A stretch of DNA of 27,755 bases from Bianquea renquensis. GTDB taxonomy: Bacteria > Bacillota > Clostridia > Lachnospirales > Bianqueaceae. The stretch is taken from positions 1 through 27,755 of the forward strand of contig NZ_JACRSQ010000037.1 in NCBI RefSeq assembly GCF_014384895.1, in the 5' to 3' direction. Shown here in pieces: positions 7,807-15,890 of the stretch. Below the pieces are notes generated by a model. It was given only the letters and a program-made list of their open reading frames with translations. It was not told the origin of the DNA and ran no database searches. The translations under genes and the position numbers were made by a program. How positions within the stretch are numbered: the first letter of the stretch is position 1; each line of letters begins with the position of its first letter.

Positions 7807-9567
7807 ATGACGTTTCGACAACACCCTTTGCATCCCGGGGAGCAACTTGAGATCCGGGATTTCTCTCCTTATGTACAGGAACCCGCCAGTCCAACCAGCC
7901 TTGCGGCAGACAAATGGCAGTTGCGCGATTACACGCTTCTAGATGGGACCCCTGGGCGCATGTTGGCAGTCAACGCCCTGACAAAGGATACCCGTCACTT
8001 CTCCTCCCATGGGATGCCACCCGTCATTGAAATCCCCCTCAACTTGGACGGACTCTACTCCATCTACTTTGGAATGCCCCTGTTGGACTGGAAACCCGTC
8101 CTTCCCGGCGCTCCCTGTGGTGTTGACGCGGCGCTGGACGGCGAACCTTTTATCAATGTGGGCCCGGAATATGGTGTTCGCCATGGCCGCATTCTGGAAG
8201 AAACAAACCGGGAAATCTTTGTGTTCTTTAAAAATGCGCGTCTAACCCATCGAACTCTTCGCATCCGCGTTCCTTTTGGGACTTTCAACTCTCTGCCCCT
8301 GGGCCATGTGCGCGCTGCCCTGTCCTGCATTCGGCTTGTCCGTCTGGAGGATTGCACTCCGCTCCACGCTCGCAGCCAGGTTCCCTATCCGGATGCCGAA
8401 GAAAAGAAACCGCTCATCATTGTCTGCGATGGATTTTCACACTACTTTAGCTTTGCCAATATAGGGGAATGTATGGACTTGCGTCTCCCTGCCTGCTATG
8501 CGGATAGCGATGTGAAAATCATGATGACGCAGATTGCCGGTCCAACCCTCTGGAAAAGCCAAATTACCAGCTACATGGGAGAAGGTTTCACCGAGGAAGA
8601 CTTGGTTGGAAAGCGATCCGGAGATATCCGCGCCATCCGCTATATCCAGTGGACTGTTGAAAACCAGCAGGAGGCCCTTCGCCAACAGGCTAAGGCTTGC
8701 CACGACGTGGGTATGGAATTTCATTTCTCCATCCGCGCTAATCTTTTCTTTCACAATGACAGCTCGAAAATCGGTGACAATGTCGAAAAATATATGAATG
8801 GCAGGTGGTGGCAGGAAAACCCTGACGCCCGGCGCGACACCGGTTGCACCTGGAAGCTGGATTACGCGAAAGAGAAAACCCGGCAGTATTTTGCCTCCCT
8901 CTTCCAGGAGGCAATGGACAATTTTCCTATAGACGGCATCAATTTTGACTTTACCCGCTGGCCCTCGGTCCTAGATCCGGAAAAGGATGATGAGACTCTA
9001 CTTCTGACCATCGCTAGAGAAATCCGCGCCCTTGTCGATGCTCAACGCGAAAAAACAGGCCGGCGGATTCAGTTTAGCATGACATTTGTGGACGGCTATC
9101 ACGCGGGAAAGTCCCTGGATGAGCAAAAAATTAATTTTGAGGCCCTGATGCGGGAGCGTCTATTGGATTTCGTTATGGTGGAGGCGTGGGATATGAAGAA
9201 ATACTGCGACCTCGCCCATCAATACAAGACCCCCCTCTTTGCCGTCCAGGATGGAGAATCGATCTATTACCCTGGTGGATTTCGCCAGGACCCGCTATGG
9301 AAATTGCCGGACGGACGGCAGCAAGATGATCCCGAAGCAGGGGAAGAACTATTGGCCCAACCTGATATTCGGAGCTGTCTGACGCCAGGAGAACTCAATA
9401 CAGTGCTGGATCGTTTCTATACAGCTGGTGCGGATGGGGCTGCCTTTATAAACCGGTTCATGGGCGATCTCACCATACGGGACAGCGGCTGTGCCGCTCG
9501 AGTTAGGGCCCGCGCTGCCAGTGGTGAGATTTATGGCCAGGTGAAGGGGGCATATATGTTTTTCTAG
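7807..9567 (+). CDS. Putative glycoside hydrolase, GHL10-like TIM barrel
   Basis: 586 residues. Residues 1-210 look like beta-rich domains (EIPLNLDGLYSIYFGMPL; TLRIRVPFGTFNSLPLGHVRAALSCIRL). From about 215 a TIM barrel follows, with MEFHFSIRANLFF, NPDARRDTGCTWKLDYA and DGINFDFTRWP at 376-386. That last motif resembles the GLDGIHFDYIRYP strand of the GHL10/DUF187-type putative glycosidases; Asp381 is the natural catalytic candidate. LLDFVMVEAWDM is a later barrel strand. No signal peptide is seen. The ribosome-binding site AGGAG overlaps the stop of the GH36-like gene, giving translational coupling. I recognise the fold but not the enzyme activity. Confidence 0.65.
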   Translation: MTFRQHPLHPGEQLEIRDFSPYVQEPASPTSLAADKWQLRDYTLLDGTPGRMLAVNALTKDTRHFSSHGMPPVIEIPLNLDGLYSIYFGMPLLDWKPVLPGAPCGVDAALDGEPFINVGPEYGVRHGRILEETNREIFVFFKNARLTHRTLRIRVPFGTFNSLPLGHVRAALSCIRLVRLEDCTPLHARSQVPYPDAEEKKPLIIVCDGFSHYFSFANIGECMDLRLPACYADSDVKIMMTQIAGPTLWKSQITSYMGEGFTEEDLVGKRSGDIRAIRYIQWTVENQQEALRQQAKACHDVGMEFHFSIRANLFFHNDSSKIGDNVEKYMNGRWWQENPDARRDTGCTWKLDYAKEKTRQYFASLFQEAMDNFPIDGINFDFTRWPSVLDPEKDDETLLLTIAREIRALVDAQREKTGRRIQFSMTFVDGYHAGKSLDEQKINFEALMRERLLDFVMVEAWDMKKYCDLAHQYKTPLFAVQDGESIYYPGGFRQDPLWKLPDGRQQDDPEAGEELLAQPDIRSCLTPGELNTVLDRFYTAGADGAAFINRFMGDLTIRDSGCAARVRARAASGEIYGQVKGAYMFF

Positions 9568-9616
9568 GAGTTTCTGGTTCCCCTCAAAAATCGAATCGAG
9601 GCCTGTATCACGATGA

Positions 9617-10045
9617 CTATTTTCCATCGTATGCCTCTTCACAGTAGATGCAGCGATATACCTCGTTGACCTCATCTGTTAGAACAAACACATGCTTAAG
9701 CTCCTGTTCAATGGATGTGATACAGCGAGGATTTTTGCATTTAATCACGTTGGTGATCTTCTTAGGAAGCTGGATCTGTCGTTTTTCAATGATTTTCTCA
9801 TCTTTGATGATGTTGATTGTGATATTGTGGTCGATGTACCCGAGAATATTCAGATCCACTAGGTCGAGGCTTCCCTCGATTTTAATAATATCCTTGCGGC
9901 CCATCTTGTTGGAACGGGCATTTTTTATGATGGCCACACTGCAATCCAGCTTGTCCAGTCCAAGATCGTGATAGATGGACATGCTCCGTCCAGCCTGAAT
10001 ATGGTCCAACACGACTCCTTCTTTTAAACTTCCAACATTCAGCAT
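9617..10045 (-). CDS. pyrI: Aspartate carbamoyltransferase regulatory chain
   Basis: 142 residues. The N-terminal allosteric domain (LKEGVVLDHIQAG at 7-19, the nucleotide-effector region) is followed by a C-terminal zinc domain with CKNPRC and CIYCEE, the four cysteines that hold the structural zinc and contact the catalytic chain. It starts 2 bp after the pyrB stop, with a GGGAGG site inside the end of pyrB, so the two are translated together. PyrI lets the holoenzyme respond to CTP and ATP in pyrimidine synthesis. The ORF ends about 50 bp from the convergent GHL10-like gene; no clear terminator lies between them. Confidence 0.96.
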   Translation of the reverse strand: MLNVGSLKEGVVLDHIQAGRSMSIYHDLGLDKLDCSVAIIKNARSNKMGRKDIIKIEGSLDLVDLNILGYIDHNITINIIKDEKIIEKRQIQLPKKITNVIKCKNPRCITSIEQELKHVFVLTDEVNEVYRCIYCEEAYDGK

Positions 10046-10047
10046 TC

Positions 10048-10968
10048 TTATTTCCCTCCCAATCCTAACAGTGTCATGATCAAGGCCATACGGGCATAGA
10101 CGCCAAACTGTACTTGTTTGAAATACGCAGCCCTCGGATCGTCGTCCACTTCCACGGATATCTCATTGACTCTAGGCAACGGGTGCAGCACCAGCATATC
10201 TTCCCTGGCAAGCTTCATCTTCTCCGCGTCTAAAATATAGCTATCCTTCATGCGGATATAATCCTCCTCATTAAAAAAGCGTTCCTTTTGGACACGCGTC
10301 ATATACAGAATGTCCAGCTCCGGCATCACATCTTCCAGACGCTGCACTTCTTTAAAGGGTATTTTGTTTTTGATTAGGGTATTGTCACGAATATAGCTGG
10401 GAATGCGAAGTGCATCCGGTGAGATCAGCACAAACCGGATATGGGGATACCGCACCAAAGCGCTGATGAGAGAATGAACCGTCCGGCCAAATTTTAAATC
10501 CCCACAGAGACCAATCGTTAGATCTGACAATCTGCCCTTTAGAGAGCGAATGGTGCAGAGATCTGTCAGCGTTTGTGTCGGGTGCTGGTGCCCGCCGTCG
10601 CCGGCATTAATCACGGGAATGGATGATTTTAAAGACGCCACCAGAGGCGCGCCCTCTTTTGGGTGCCGCATTGCACAGATATCAGCGTAACAGGACACAA
10701 TGCGAATGGTATCGGAAACGCTCTCTCCTTTGGTGGCGGAGCTGGAATCCGCAGTGGCAAATCCGAGTACACTGCCTCCCAAGTTCAACATCGCCGCTTC
10801 AAAACTTAGGCGCGTGCGAGTACTGGGTTCATAAAATAACGTCGCGATTTTCTTTCCCTTGCAGACTTGAGAATACCGTTCGGGATTCTGCCGAATCTCA
10901 TCCGCCAGGTCTAGAACTTCATCAAGCTCTCCCACTGTAAAATCCAGTGGATTTAAAAAATGACGCAT
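10048..10968 (-). CDS. pyrB: Aspartate carbamoyltransferase catalytic chain
   Basis: 306 residues from ATG 10968. This ATG follows GGAGG by 5 bases, whereas the earlier in-frame ATG at 10980 is part of that site. It catalyses carbamoyl phosphate plus aspartate to N-carbamoylaspartate, the committed step of pyrimidine synthesis. Motifs: FYEPSTRTRLSFE (carbamoyl-phosphate loop), GDGGHQHPTQTLTD, GDLKFGRTVHS, YMTRVQKERF and HPLPRVNEI. Length is normal (about 305-310). It forms an operon with pyrI; no other pyr gene is in the window. The region upstream is AT-rich with several minus-strand TATAAT-like boxes (11030-11040). No PyrR-type attenuator could be recognised. Confidence 0.97.
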   Translation of the reverse strand: MRHFLNPLDFTVGELDEVLDLADEIRQNPERYSQVCKGKKIATLFYEPSTRTRLSFEAAMLNLGGSVLGFATADSSSATKGESVSDTIRIVSCYADICAMRHPKEGAPLVASLKSSIPVINAGDGGHQHPTQTLTDLCTIRSLKGRLSDLTIGLCGDLKFGRTVHSLISALVRYPHIRFVLISPDALRIPSYIRDNTLIKNKIPFKEVQRLEDVMPELDILYMTRVQKERFFNEEDYIRMKDSYILDAEKMKLAREDMLVLHPLPRVNEISVEVDDDPRAAYFKQVQFGVYARMALIMTLLGLGGK

Positions 10969-10980
10969 AAAAACCTCCAT

Positions 10981-11378
10981 TCTGCCACGAATTGCGGCAA
11001 CTTCATATAGCTAACTTGTTACTTAACTTATTATATTATCATACTTAAATTCAGAATGCAATTCTTTTCTTTGAGTTGTGTCGAGATGTCAAACACACTT
11101 TCTCAAAAAAATGGGTATGCTGTTACGCCCTCAAACTTTAATACATGACACCTAGATATTGGAACACGCCCAACGGCTACATTCATCCACAGCCGTGTAC
11201 ATTTCCTATGACATGAAACGATTATATCGGAGGATTTAGCAAACAAGCTCGCACATTATTTTACTTTTCCCTATCTCGGCTGCCGTTCCTTGCTTTTTGC
11301 TCCGACATCCTCTTATTTTTACGGTCATATCTTCATTTTTATATAGACTACCTTCTCACCTTTCTCAAAATTCAGCGG
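10981..11378. other. AT-rich intergenic region without a recognisable gene
   Basis: The first ~80 bp should hold the pyrB promoter: minus-strand TATAAT at 11035-11030, with TTGCAT at 11061-11056 at a non-ideal 20-base spacing. The rest has only short open frames with stops in all phases. It may be degraded DNA belonging with the remnant at 11379-11534. Confidence 0.4.
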
Positions 11379-11534
11379 CTGACCGAGAGTTTGACATATG
11401 CCATCCGTGGGACCTTAGTCAAGAAGAAGGTGGCAAATACTCGTATTACGATCTCCATGACCGGAAGAAACAGGTGGAGTGTCAGTATCTTTGGAAAGAT
11501 GGTATACGACTTTATTAAGCAGATTTATCTATAA
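11379..11534 (+). pseudogene. C-terminal remnant of an unidentified gene
   Basis: The frame read from 11379 ends at TAA 11532-11534, immediately before a terminator hairpin, as a real gene end would. The 51 residues are basic and hydrophobic (ESLTYAIRGTLVKKKV, then RNRWSVSIFGKMVYDF). No start codon with a ribosome-binding site is present upstream, and the frame drifts into low-complexity Phe/Leu/Tyr residues further left, so the N-terminal part looks lost. I do not recognise the family. Confidence 0.25.
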
Positions 11535-11559
11535 AACAGTCCCACAGGATCTGTTTTTT
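11533..11559 (+). terminator. Terminator upstream of the GntR operon
   Basis: Stem aaaacag-tcc (11533-11542) pairs with gga-t-ctgtttt (11547-11557) around a caca loop with one bulged base, ending in a run of Ts to 11559. It insulates the GntR promoter 10 bp downstream. Confidence 0.65.
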
Positions 11560-11568
11560 GCCCTCCCC

Positions 11569-11624
11569 TTGACAAAACTCATATTTTACTGTATTATTGT
11601 ATTAAACTATTAATACAATAATAC
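11569..11624 (+). promoter_or_regulatory. Promoter and 34-bp operator palindrome of the GntR-ABC operon
   Basis: TTGACA (11569-11574), a 17-base spacer and TATTAT (11592-11597) form a strong promoter. A perfect 15-bp inverted repeat, gtattattgtattaa (11591-11605) and ttaatacaataatac (11610-11624) with a 4-base centre, overlaps the -10 box and the start site. YtrA-type GntR repressors bind GTATTA...TAATAC-like palindromes, so autorepression is the obvious reading. Confidence 0.88.
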
Positions 11625-11643
11625 AGAGAGGTGCTGATCGAAC

Positions 11644-12021
11644 ATGGCCTATGATTTCAACGATACAAGCCCGATCTATCTACAATTGATCCAGGTGTTC
11701 TGCGAGAAACTCATTGCCCGCCAGTGGAAGGCGGGAGAAAAAATTCCTCCTGTAAGGGAGCTGGCGGTGGAGTACGGCGTCAATCCCAATACTGTACAGC
11801 GCGCTTTGACCCAGATGGAACAGGAGGGACTACTATATACCCAGCGCACTTCTGGGCGCTATATCACCGAGGACGAGGAGTACATTCGCCGCGTCCGCGA
11901 CAATATCGCCGATGACTACATCGGCGAATTCATCAACAAAATGTTGGCCCTCGGGCTTAACAAAGAGGAATTAGAAGAAAAATTGACACAAAAATGGAGG
12001 GAGCTTCATGGGAATCATTGA
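11644..12021 (+). CDS. GntR family regulator, YtrA subfamily
   Basis: 125 residues: an N-terminal winged helix-turn-helix (PIYLQLIQVFCEKLIARQW, then GEKIPPVRELAVEYGVNPNTVQRALTQME, with wing TQRTSGRYIT) and a short C-terminal helical tail (about 80-125) instead of a large ligand domain. That short form is the YtrA subfamily, which normally represses a linked ABC transporter. It overlaps the ATPase gene by 14 bp and sits behind the 34-bp palindrome, so it probably represses its own operon. The inducer is not readable; relatives often respond to cell-wall-active antibiotics or host peptides. Confidence 0.93.
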   Translation: MAYDFNDTSPIYLQLIQVFCEKLIARQWKAGEKIPPVRELAVEYGVNPNTVQRALTQMEQEGLLYTQRTSGRYITEDEEYIRRVRDNIADDYIGEFINKMLALGLNKEELEEKLTQKWRELHGNH

Positions 12022-12715
12022 TGTTCAGAATCTGAACAAAACGTACGCCAACAAGCTGGTACTAAACAACTTAAGTCTGTCCCTGGGGAGTGGACAGATC
12101 GTGGGGTTGCTGGGGCCCAACGGATGCGGAAAATCTACGCTGATCAAAATATTGGCCGGCGTCATCTCAGACTACGATGGAAATGTCTTCATTGACGGAC
12201 AGACTCCCGGCATCTATACCAAAAGCATCGTGTCGTATCTCCCAGAAAAAACGTATTTGAGCAAATGGATGCGTCCTGTCGATGCAGTGGCGTATTTTTC
12301 CGATTTTTATGCTGACTTCGACAAGGTAAAGGCCATGGATATGATCCAGCAATTCCGCCTGGACCCCATGCAGCCGACAAAGAATATGTCGAAAGGTATG
12401 CAGGAAAAACTGCAGCTCTCCCTCGTCATGTCCCGCCGGTCCAAAGTCCTGATACTGGATGAGCCCCTCGGCGGCGTCGACCCTGCAACGCGAAGCGCCA
12501 TCCTGGACATGATTCTCCGCAACTACCTAGAGGAGTCTATTTTGATTATGGCCACACATCTGGTTCAGGATGTGGAGCGGATTTTCAACTACGCCATCCT
12601 TCTCGGCTACGGCGAACTGATTCTTGCTGGGGAGACGGATGATATCCGAAGGGAATATGGCAAGAGCTTAGACGAAATCTTCCGGGAGGTGTTCGCATGT
12701 TCCATAAGCTTGTAA
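12008..12715 (+). CDS. ABC transporter ATP-binding protein
   Basis: 235 residues. Walker A is GPNGCGKST and Walker B VLILDEP with the catalytic Glu. The signature MSKGMQEKLQLSL replaces LSGGQ with a MSKGM form common in YtrB/BcrA-like drug and peptide exporters. The switch His is in ATHLVQD. The last residues overlap the start of the permease by 19 bp, so the pair is translationally coupled. It powers the permease encoded next, in an efflux or membrane-stress module controlled by the GntR regulator. Confidence 0.93.
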   Translation: MGIIDVQNLNKTYANKLVLNNLSLSLGSGQIVGLLGPNGCGKSTLIKILAGVISDYDGNVFIDGQTPGIYTKSIVSYLPEKTYLSKWMRPVDAVAYFSDFYADFDKVKAMDMIQQFRLDPMQPTKNMSKGMQEKLQLSLVMSRRSKVLILDEPLGGVDPATRSAILDMILRNYLEESILIMATHLVQDVERIFNYAILLGYGELILAGETDDIRREYGKSLDEIFREVFACSISL

Positions 12716-13530
12716 AACATGAATTTAAGGCTACGGGGCGTATTATTCTATTTCTCTATCTTGCCGCCGCTGTATTGTCGGGAGTGTCCCTTTTGTTGCA
12801 AAAGGTTGCCAACGCGATTCCTCTGGTCTCCGTTGCCATCTCTCTGTTCTCCATAATTCTGATGATTGCCTGTCCCCTTGTCACATATGTCATCGTAATC
12901 ATGCGATTTTACAAGAGCTGTTATGGCGATGAGGGCTACCTAACGCAGACACTGCCTGTTTCCGGCAAACAGATCTATTTCAGCAAATTACTAGTGGCAT
13001 TTTGCTGGTGCCTGCTGAGTATACTATTGGTCTTTTTGTTGCTCTTCAGTCTTATGTCCCTGCTGACAGGTGTCGCCGGCGGGTCCGATATTAGTTTAAT
13101 GCATGTTTTTGTCGAAGTCTTTGGCAAGCTTCCCTTGGCCACCAGCACTAAGGTTTGGTTCATCGCTATGATGACTGTCTATATCCTATTTTCCTGTGCT
13201 AACTGGCTTGTCCAGATTTATTTCTGTATCTGTGCTGGAAATCTAAGAGTGTTCCGCTCTCTGGGGAGTGCCGCACCTGTGTTGATCTACATCATGGTCT
13301 ACATCGCGATGCAGATTCTCATGCTGGCCGCCATGTTCCTGTTCCCCTATGGCATCACATTATACGGCGGACACTTCCACATCATACGGGAGATGGGACT
13401 TCAATCAATGCTTCAAGGAGCCGACCCCACATCCCTCAGTTTAGGTGTCTTTGTCCTATCGCCCATCGCTTTTGCCGTAATGATGTACTTTGGCGTGCGC
13501 TGGCTATCGCGGAAGGTGAATCTAAAATAA
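12697..13530 (+). CDS. ABC transporter permease
   Basis: 277 residues with six predicted membrane segments: around 15-37, 42-68, 103-125, 152-175, 192-217 and 247-268. The short N-terminal cytoplasmic stretch MFHKLVKHEFKATGR is the usual amphipathic start of ABC-2-type permeases in GntR-linked operons. It pairs with the ATPase encoded upstream, with which it overlaps. The transported substrate is unknown. A bidirectional terminator follows 18 bp after the stop. Confidence 0.85.
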   Translation: MFHKLVKHEFKATGRIILFLYLAAAVLSGVSLLLQKVANAIPLVSVAISLFSIILMIACPLVTYVIVIMRFYKSCYGDEGYLTQTLPVSGKQIYFSKLLVAFCWCLLSILLVFLLLFSLMSLLTGVAGGSDISLMHVFVEVFGKLPLATSTKVWFIAMMTVYILFSCANWLVQIYFCICAGNLRVFRSLGSAAPVLIYIMVYIAMQILMLAAMFLFPYGITLYGGHFHIIREMGLQSMLQGADPTSLSLGVFVLSPIAFAVMMYFGVRWLSRKVNLK

Positions 13531-13548
13531 TATCAACATCCATCAGGC

Positions 13549-13593
13549 AAAAAACAAGGCTTTGACCTCAAATCGTCAAATGCCTTGTTTTTT
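13549..13593. terminator. Bidirectional terminator between the ABC operon and mntP
   Basis: Long hairpin: aaaaaacaaggctttgac (13549-13566) pairs with gtcaaa-t-gccttgtttttt, with one bulged t. Flanking A and T runs give U-tracts on both strands, serving the converging permease (+) and mntP (-) transcripts. Confidence 0.88.
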
Positions 13594-13611
13594 GCTGCTC
13601 TTTCTAGTTCT

Positions 13612-14181
13612 TTACCCTGTCAACATATGTTCAATAAAGATCTTGACCCCGATGCCTACAAGAATGAGCCCTCCCACAAGCTCCGCTTTGTTGCGCAGAA
13701 TGCCGCCAAATCTTCGCCCCAGGAATACAGCACCAAAACTGACGGCAAAGGTTATGGCACAAATAACACTGGCGGCAGCCAGGATCCCCCCTTCATAGGG
13801 CAGCGCTACAAAACTGACGCCCACCGCCAGAGCGTCGATGCTGGTGGCGATGGCCTGCATAAATAGGAGTTTGCCCGAAAGGGTGACACACTCGTGACTT
13901 ACCTCATGCCCCGCATGGCTCTCCCAAATCATCTTCCCTCCAATAAACCCTAACAGTATTAACGCCACCCAGTGATCCAGCGATGTAATCTCTCGTTCAA
14001 AAAAGGAACATGCATAGTATCCAATCAAAGGCATGATTCCCTGGAATATGCCAAACGCTCCGGCGATGCGCCCGGCCTCTTTCACCCCAGCCCTATGAAA
14101 ACACATTCCATTGCTCATGGAGACAGCGGCGGCATCCATGGACAGCCCCACTGCTATGAGCAGCAATTCCCAAATCCCCAT
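13612..14181 (-). CDS. mntP: Manganese efflux pump MntP
   Basis: 189 residues, six membrane helices. The two-fold repeated signature GLSMDAAAVS (about 12-21) and ATSIDALAVG (about 115-124) carries the conserved Asp residues of the MntP (DUF204/YebN) family, which exports Mn2+ from the cytoplasm. Length matches the family (about 185-190). A GGGGTGG site precedes the ATG. The family is often controlled by the yybP-ykoY manganese riboswitch, but only ~97 bp separate it from the divergent gene and no such leader can be fitted. A weak minus-strand GATAAT (14207-14202) may be its -10 box. Confidence 0.93.
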   Translation of the reverse strand: MGIWELLLIAVGLSMDAAAVSMSNGMCFHRAGVKEAGRIAGAFGIFQGIMPLIGYYACSFFEREITSLDHWVALILLGFIGGKMIWESHAGHEVSHECVTLSGKLLFMQAIATSIDALAVGVSFVALPYEGGILAAASVICAITFAVSFGAVFLGRRFGGILRNKAELVGGLILVGIGVKIFIEHMLTG

Positions 14182-14278
14182 GCTCCACCCCTTCCGCCAA
14201 AATTATCTTGTTGCACGGCGTATGGACGAACACGCACAAGTATGATAAGATTAGAGTCTATAAAAGGAGGTCTTATCA

Positions 14279-15877
14279 ATGCTGCATCTCTGTCCAGAAT
14301 CACCATTCACCAGCCTTGACTCATATATCAAGATTACAGATGAGGGAACTGATCTGGTGCAATACGCCGCCGCGTTTACCTTCGATCCTCGCTGCAAACA
14401 AATCCTGCTGGTCCTGGAATACCCCATCCCCGATGTATCCATCTACGCCCAAGGGGACTTGCTCACGGCGGTTTCGACCGGTTCAACTATAGTGTATGTT
14501 CCAATTCAAGCAAAAATAACGCCCTTTCCCTGTATTAACACATTGACTTTTGAGGTCCCCGCATTACAAAGCCAGGGAAATCCCCGTCCCTGCCTTCACG
14601 CCTGGCTTCTGCAAAGGGACAGTATATTTTTCCATGAGCCGGAGTTCCATATGGATATCAACTCTCTAGGTGAAACCACATGGGAGCTCCAAATCCAGGG
14701 ACGAATCGACAATACCCGTTCCGTTCCCGTCTGCATCACTCTACAAGCCCTTCTATCCTTTTCCCAAGAGCCAGTCATTTCCCGGGAAATGCCAGCGCTT
14801 TCTCTCTCCGCTAATACTCATACCGTCTTTCAACACCATCTGACAATCTCTGCACCCCACCTATGGACGCCGGAAACCCCCTCGGTCTATATAGTGACTC
14901 TCTTTCTTATGGTCGAAGGCGAAATCATGGATGTCCTCTCATGTCCATTGGCATTTCGGGATATCTCCCAGACTGACGGCGGAGCGCTGCTCCTCAACCA
15001 AAGTCCCTGGGGACCACGTGGCTTCTGTATACCGGATGTCTCTTGTTATCATCCCGCCTTTATTGAGTATCAATTGCAGTTGATCAAGAACATTGGGGCC
15101 AACGCCGTCACAACCAACACCCCAGCGGATGCCTCCTTTTATCAGAGTTGTCTATCACTGGGATTGTTGTATGAGCCCGCTCTCTCTTTCTCTCTGCCTC
15201 TTCTGAAATTTTCTCTGTTTCCCGAGTCCACATTCCTCTCTTCCTATCAGGCACAGTGGACAGACGTCCCCATGCTCGCCTTTGGAACTCACTGGAATTT
15301 ACCCGTGGATTCAGGTTCTATCGTGCCTGTTCCCATCTACTCCAACTGTGAGGAAGTGGAGATTCTGCTGAACGATCGATCTGTGGGACGGTATCCTCTG
15401 TCAAACGGAGGATGCCTGGCGAAAGTTCCCTATGAGATGGGGCGCCTGGAAGGTGTTGGCTATCGAAATGGGCGCGAAGAAGCTCACGCCCAAATTGTAA
15501 CCACCGGACTTGCCGACTCTCTGCAAATGTACCTATCCAAAACATACCTTGTCTATGGACGGCAGGATGCCGTAGTCGCCTGTGTGCGAACCGTGGATTT
15601 TGCCGGGCATCCTGTTCCAGATGCGGATCAACTTATTTTCTTCGAGGGTCGAAGCGGTGTCCAGGTCTATCAGACCGGTTCTCTGGACGACGGAGCTTCT
15701 CCTCGCTTCACTCCTTACCATCCCCTCTACAATGGCGAGTGCTATGCCATCCTGGAATCCACCGACGGAGACGACGCTCTCATCAACGTGTATACCCAAG
15801 AGCTAACCGGTGATAGCGCAATCTTGCCTGTGCGGGAGATCCGTTCACCGGATATTGCGCCCGGATGCGGCGTCTGA
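14279..15877 (+). CDS. GH2-related protein lacking the catalytic barrel
   Basis: 532 residues; ATG 14279 follows GGAGG by 8 bases. It has the layout of a GH2 beta-galactosidase-like enzyme with the middle removed. The jelly-roll and immunoglobulin-like domains end with HLWTPETPSVY (Trp196). The barrel opens at GPRGFCIPD (245) with NIGANAVTTNTPAD and GLLYEPA (295), matching the GH2 GVNRHxDHP...GANAIRTSHYP...GLLVxDE pattern. By about 345 the sequence is already in the C-terminal DUF4982-like domain (VPVPIYSNCEEVEILLNDRSVG). Some 45 residues stand where about 250 are expected, so the WxxGNE acid/base and the nucleophile Glu are absent. A further Ig-like domain follows. No signal peptide. It is probably catalytically dead or carbohydrate-binding, and still open along its full length. 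Confidence 0.72.
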   Translation: MLHLCPESPFTSLDSYIKITDEGTDLVQYAAAFTFDPRCKQILLVLEYPIPDVSIYAQGDLLTAVSTGSTIVYVPIQAKITPFPCINTLTFEVPALQSQGNPRPCLHAWLLQRDSIFFHEPEFHMDINSLGETTWELQIQGRIDNTRSVPVCITLQALLSFSQEPVISREMPALSLSANTHTVFQHHLTISAPHLWTPETPSVYIVTLFLMVEGEIMDVLSCPLAFRDISQTDGGALLLNQSPWGPRGFCIPDVSCYHPAFIEYQLQLIKNIGANAVTTNTPADASFYQSCLSLGLLYEPALSFSLPLLKFSLFPESTFLSSYQAQWTDVPMLAFGTHWNLPVDSGSIVPVPIYSNCEEVEILLNDRSVGRYPLSNGGCLAKVPYEMGRLEGVGYRNGREEAHAQIVTTGLADSLQMYLSKTYLVYGRQDAVVACVRTVDFAGHPVPDADQLIFFEGRSGVQVYQTGSLDDGASPRFTPYHPLYNGECYAILESTDGDDALINVYTQELTGDSAILPVREIRSPDIAPGCGV

Positions 15878-15890
15878 TACACAACCGCTC

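Noticed and set aside
9349..9675. 108-codon minus-strand ORF at the end of the GHL10-like gene
   Set aside because: It is antisense to a well-supported coding region, with no ribosome-binding site or recognisable domain.
10969..11100. PyrR-type attenuator before pyrB
   Set aside because: No terminator/antiterminator pair or PyrR-binding loop could be seen; only a small imperfect stem near 10981-10999.
14182..14278. Manganese riboswitch (yybP-ykoY) before mntP
   Set aside because: The 97-bp gap is too short and no matching stems could be found.
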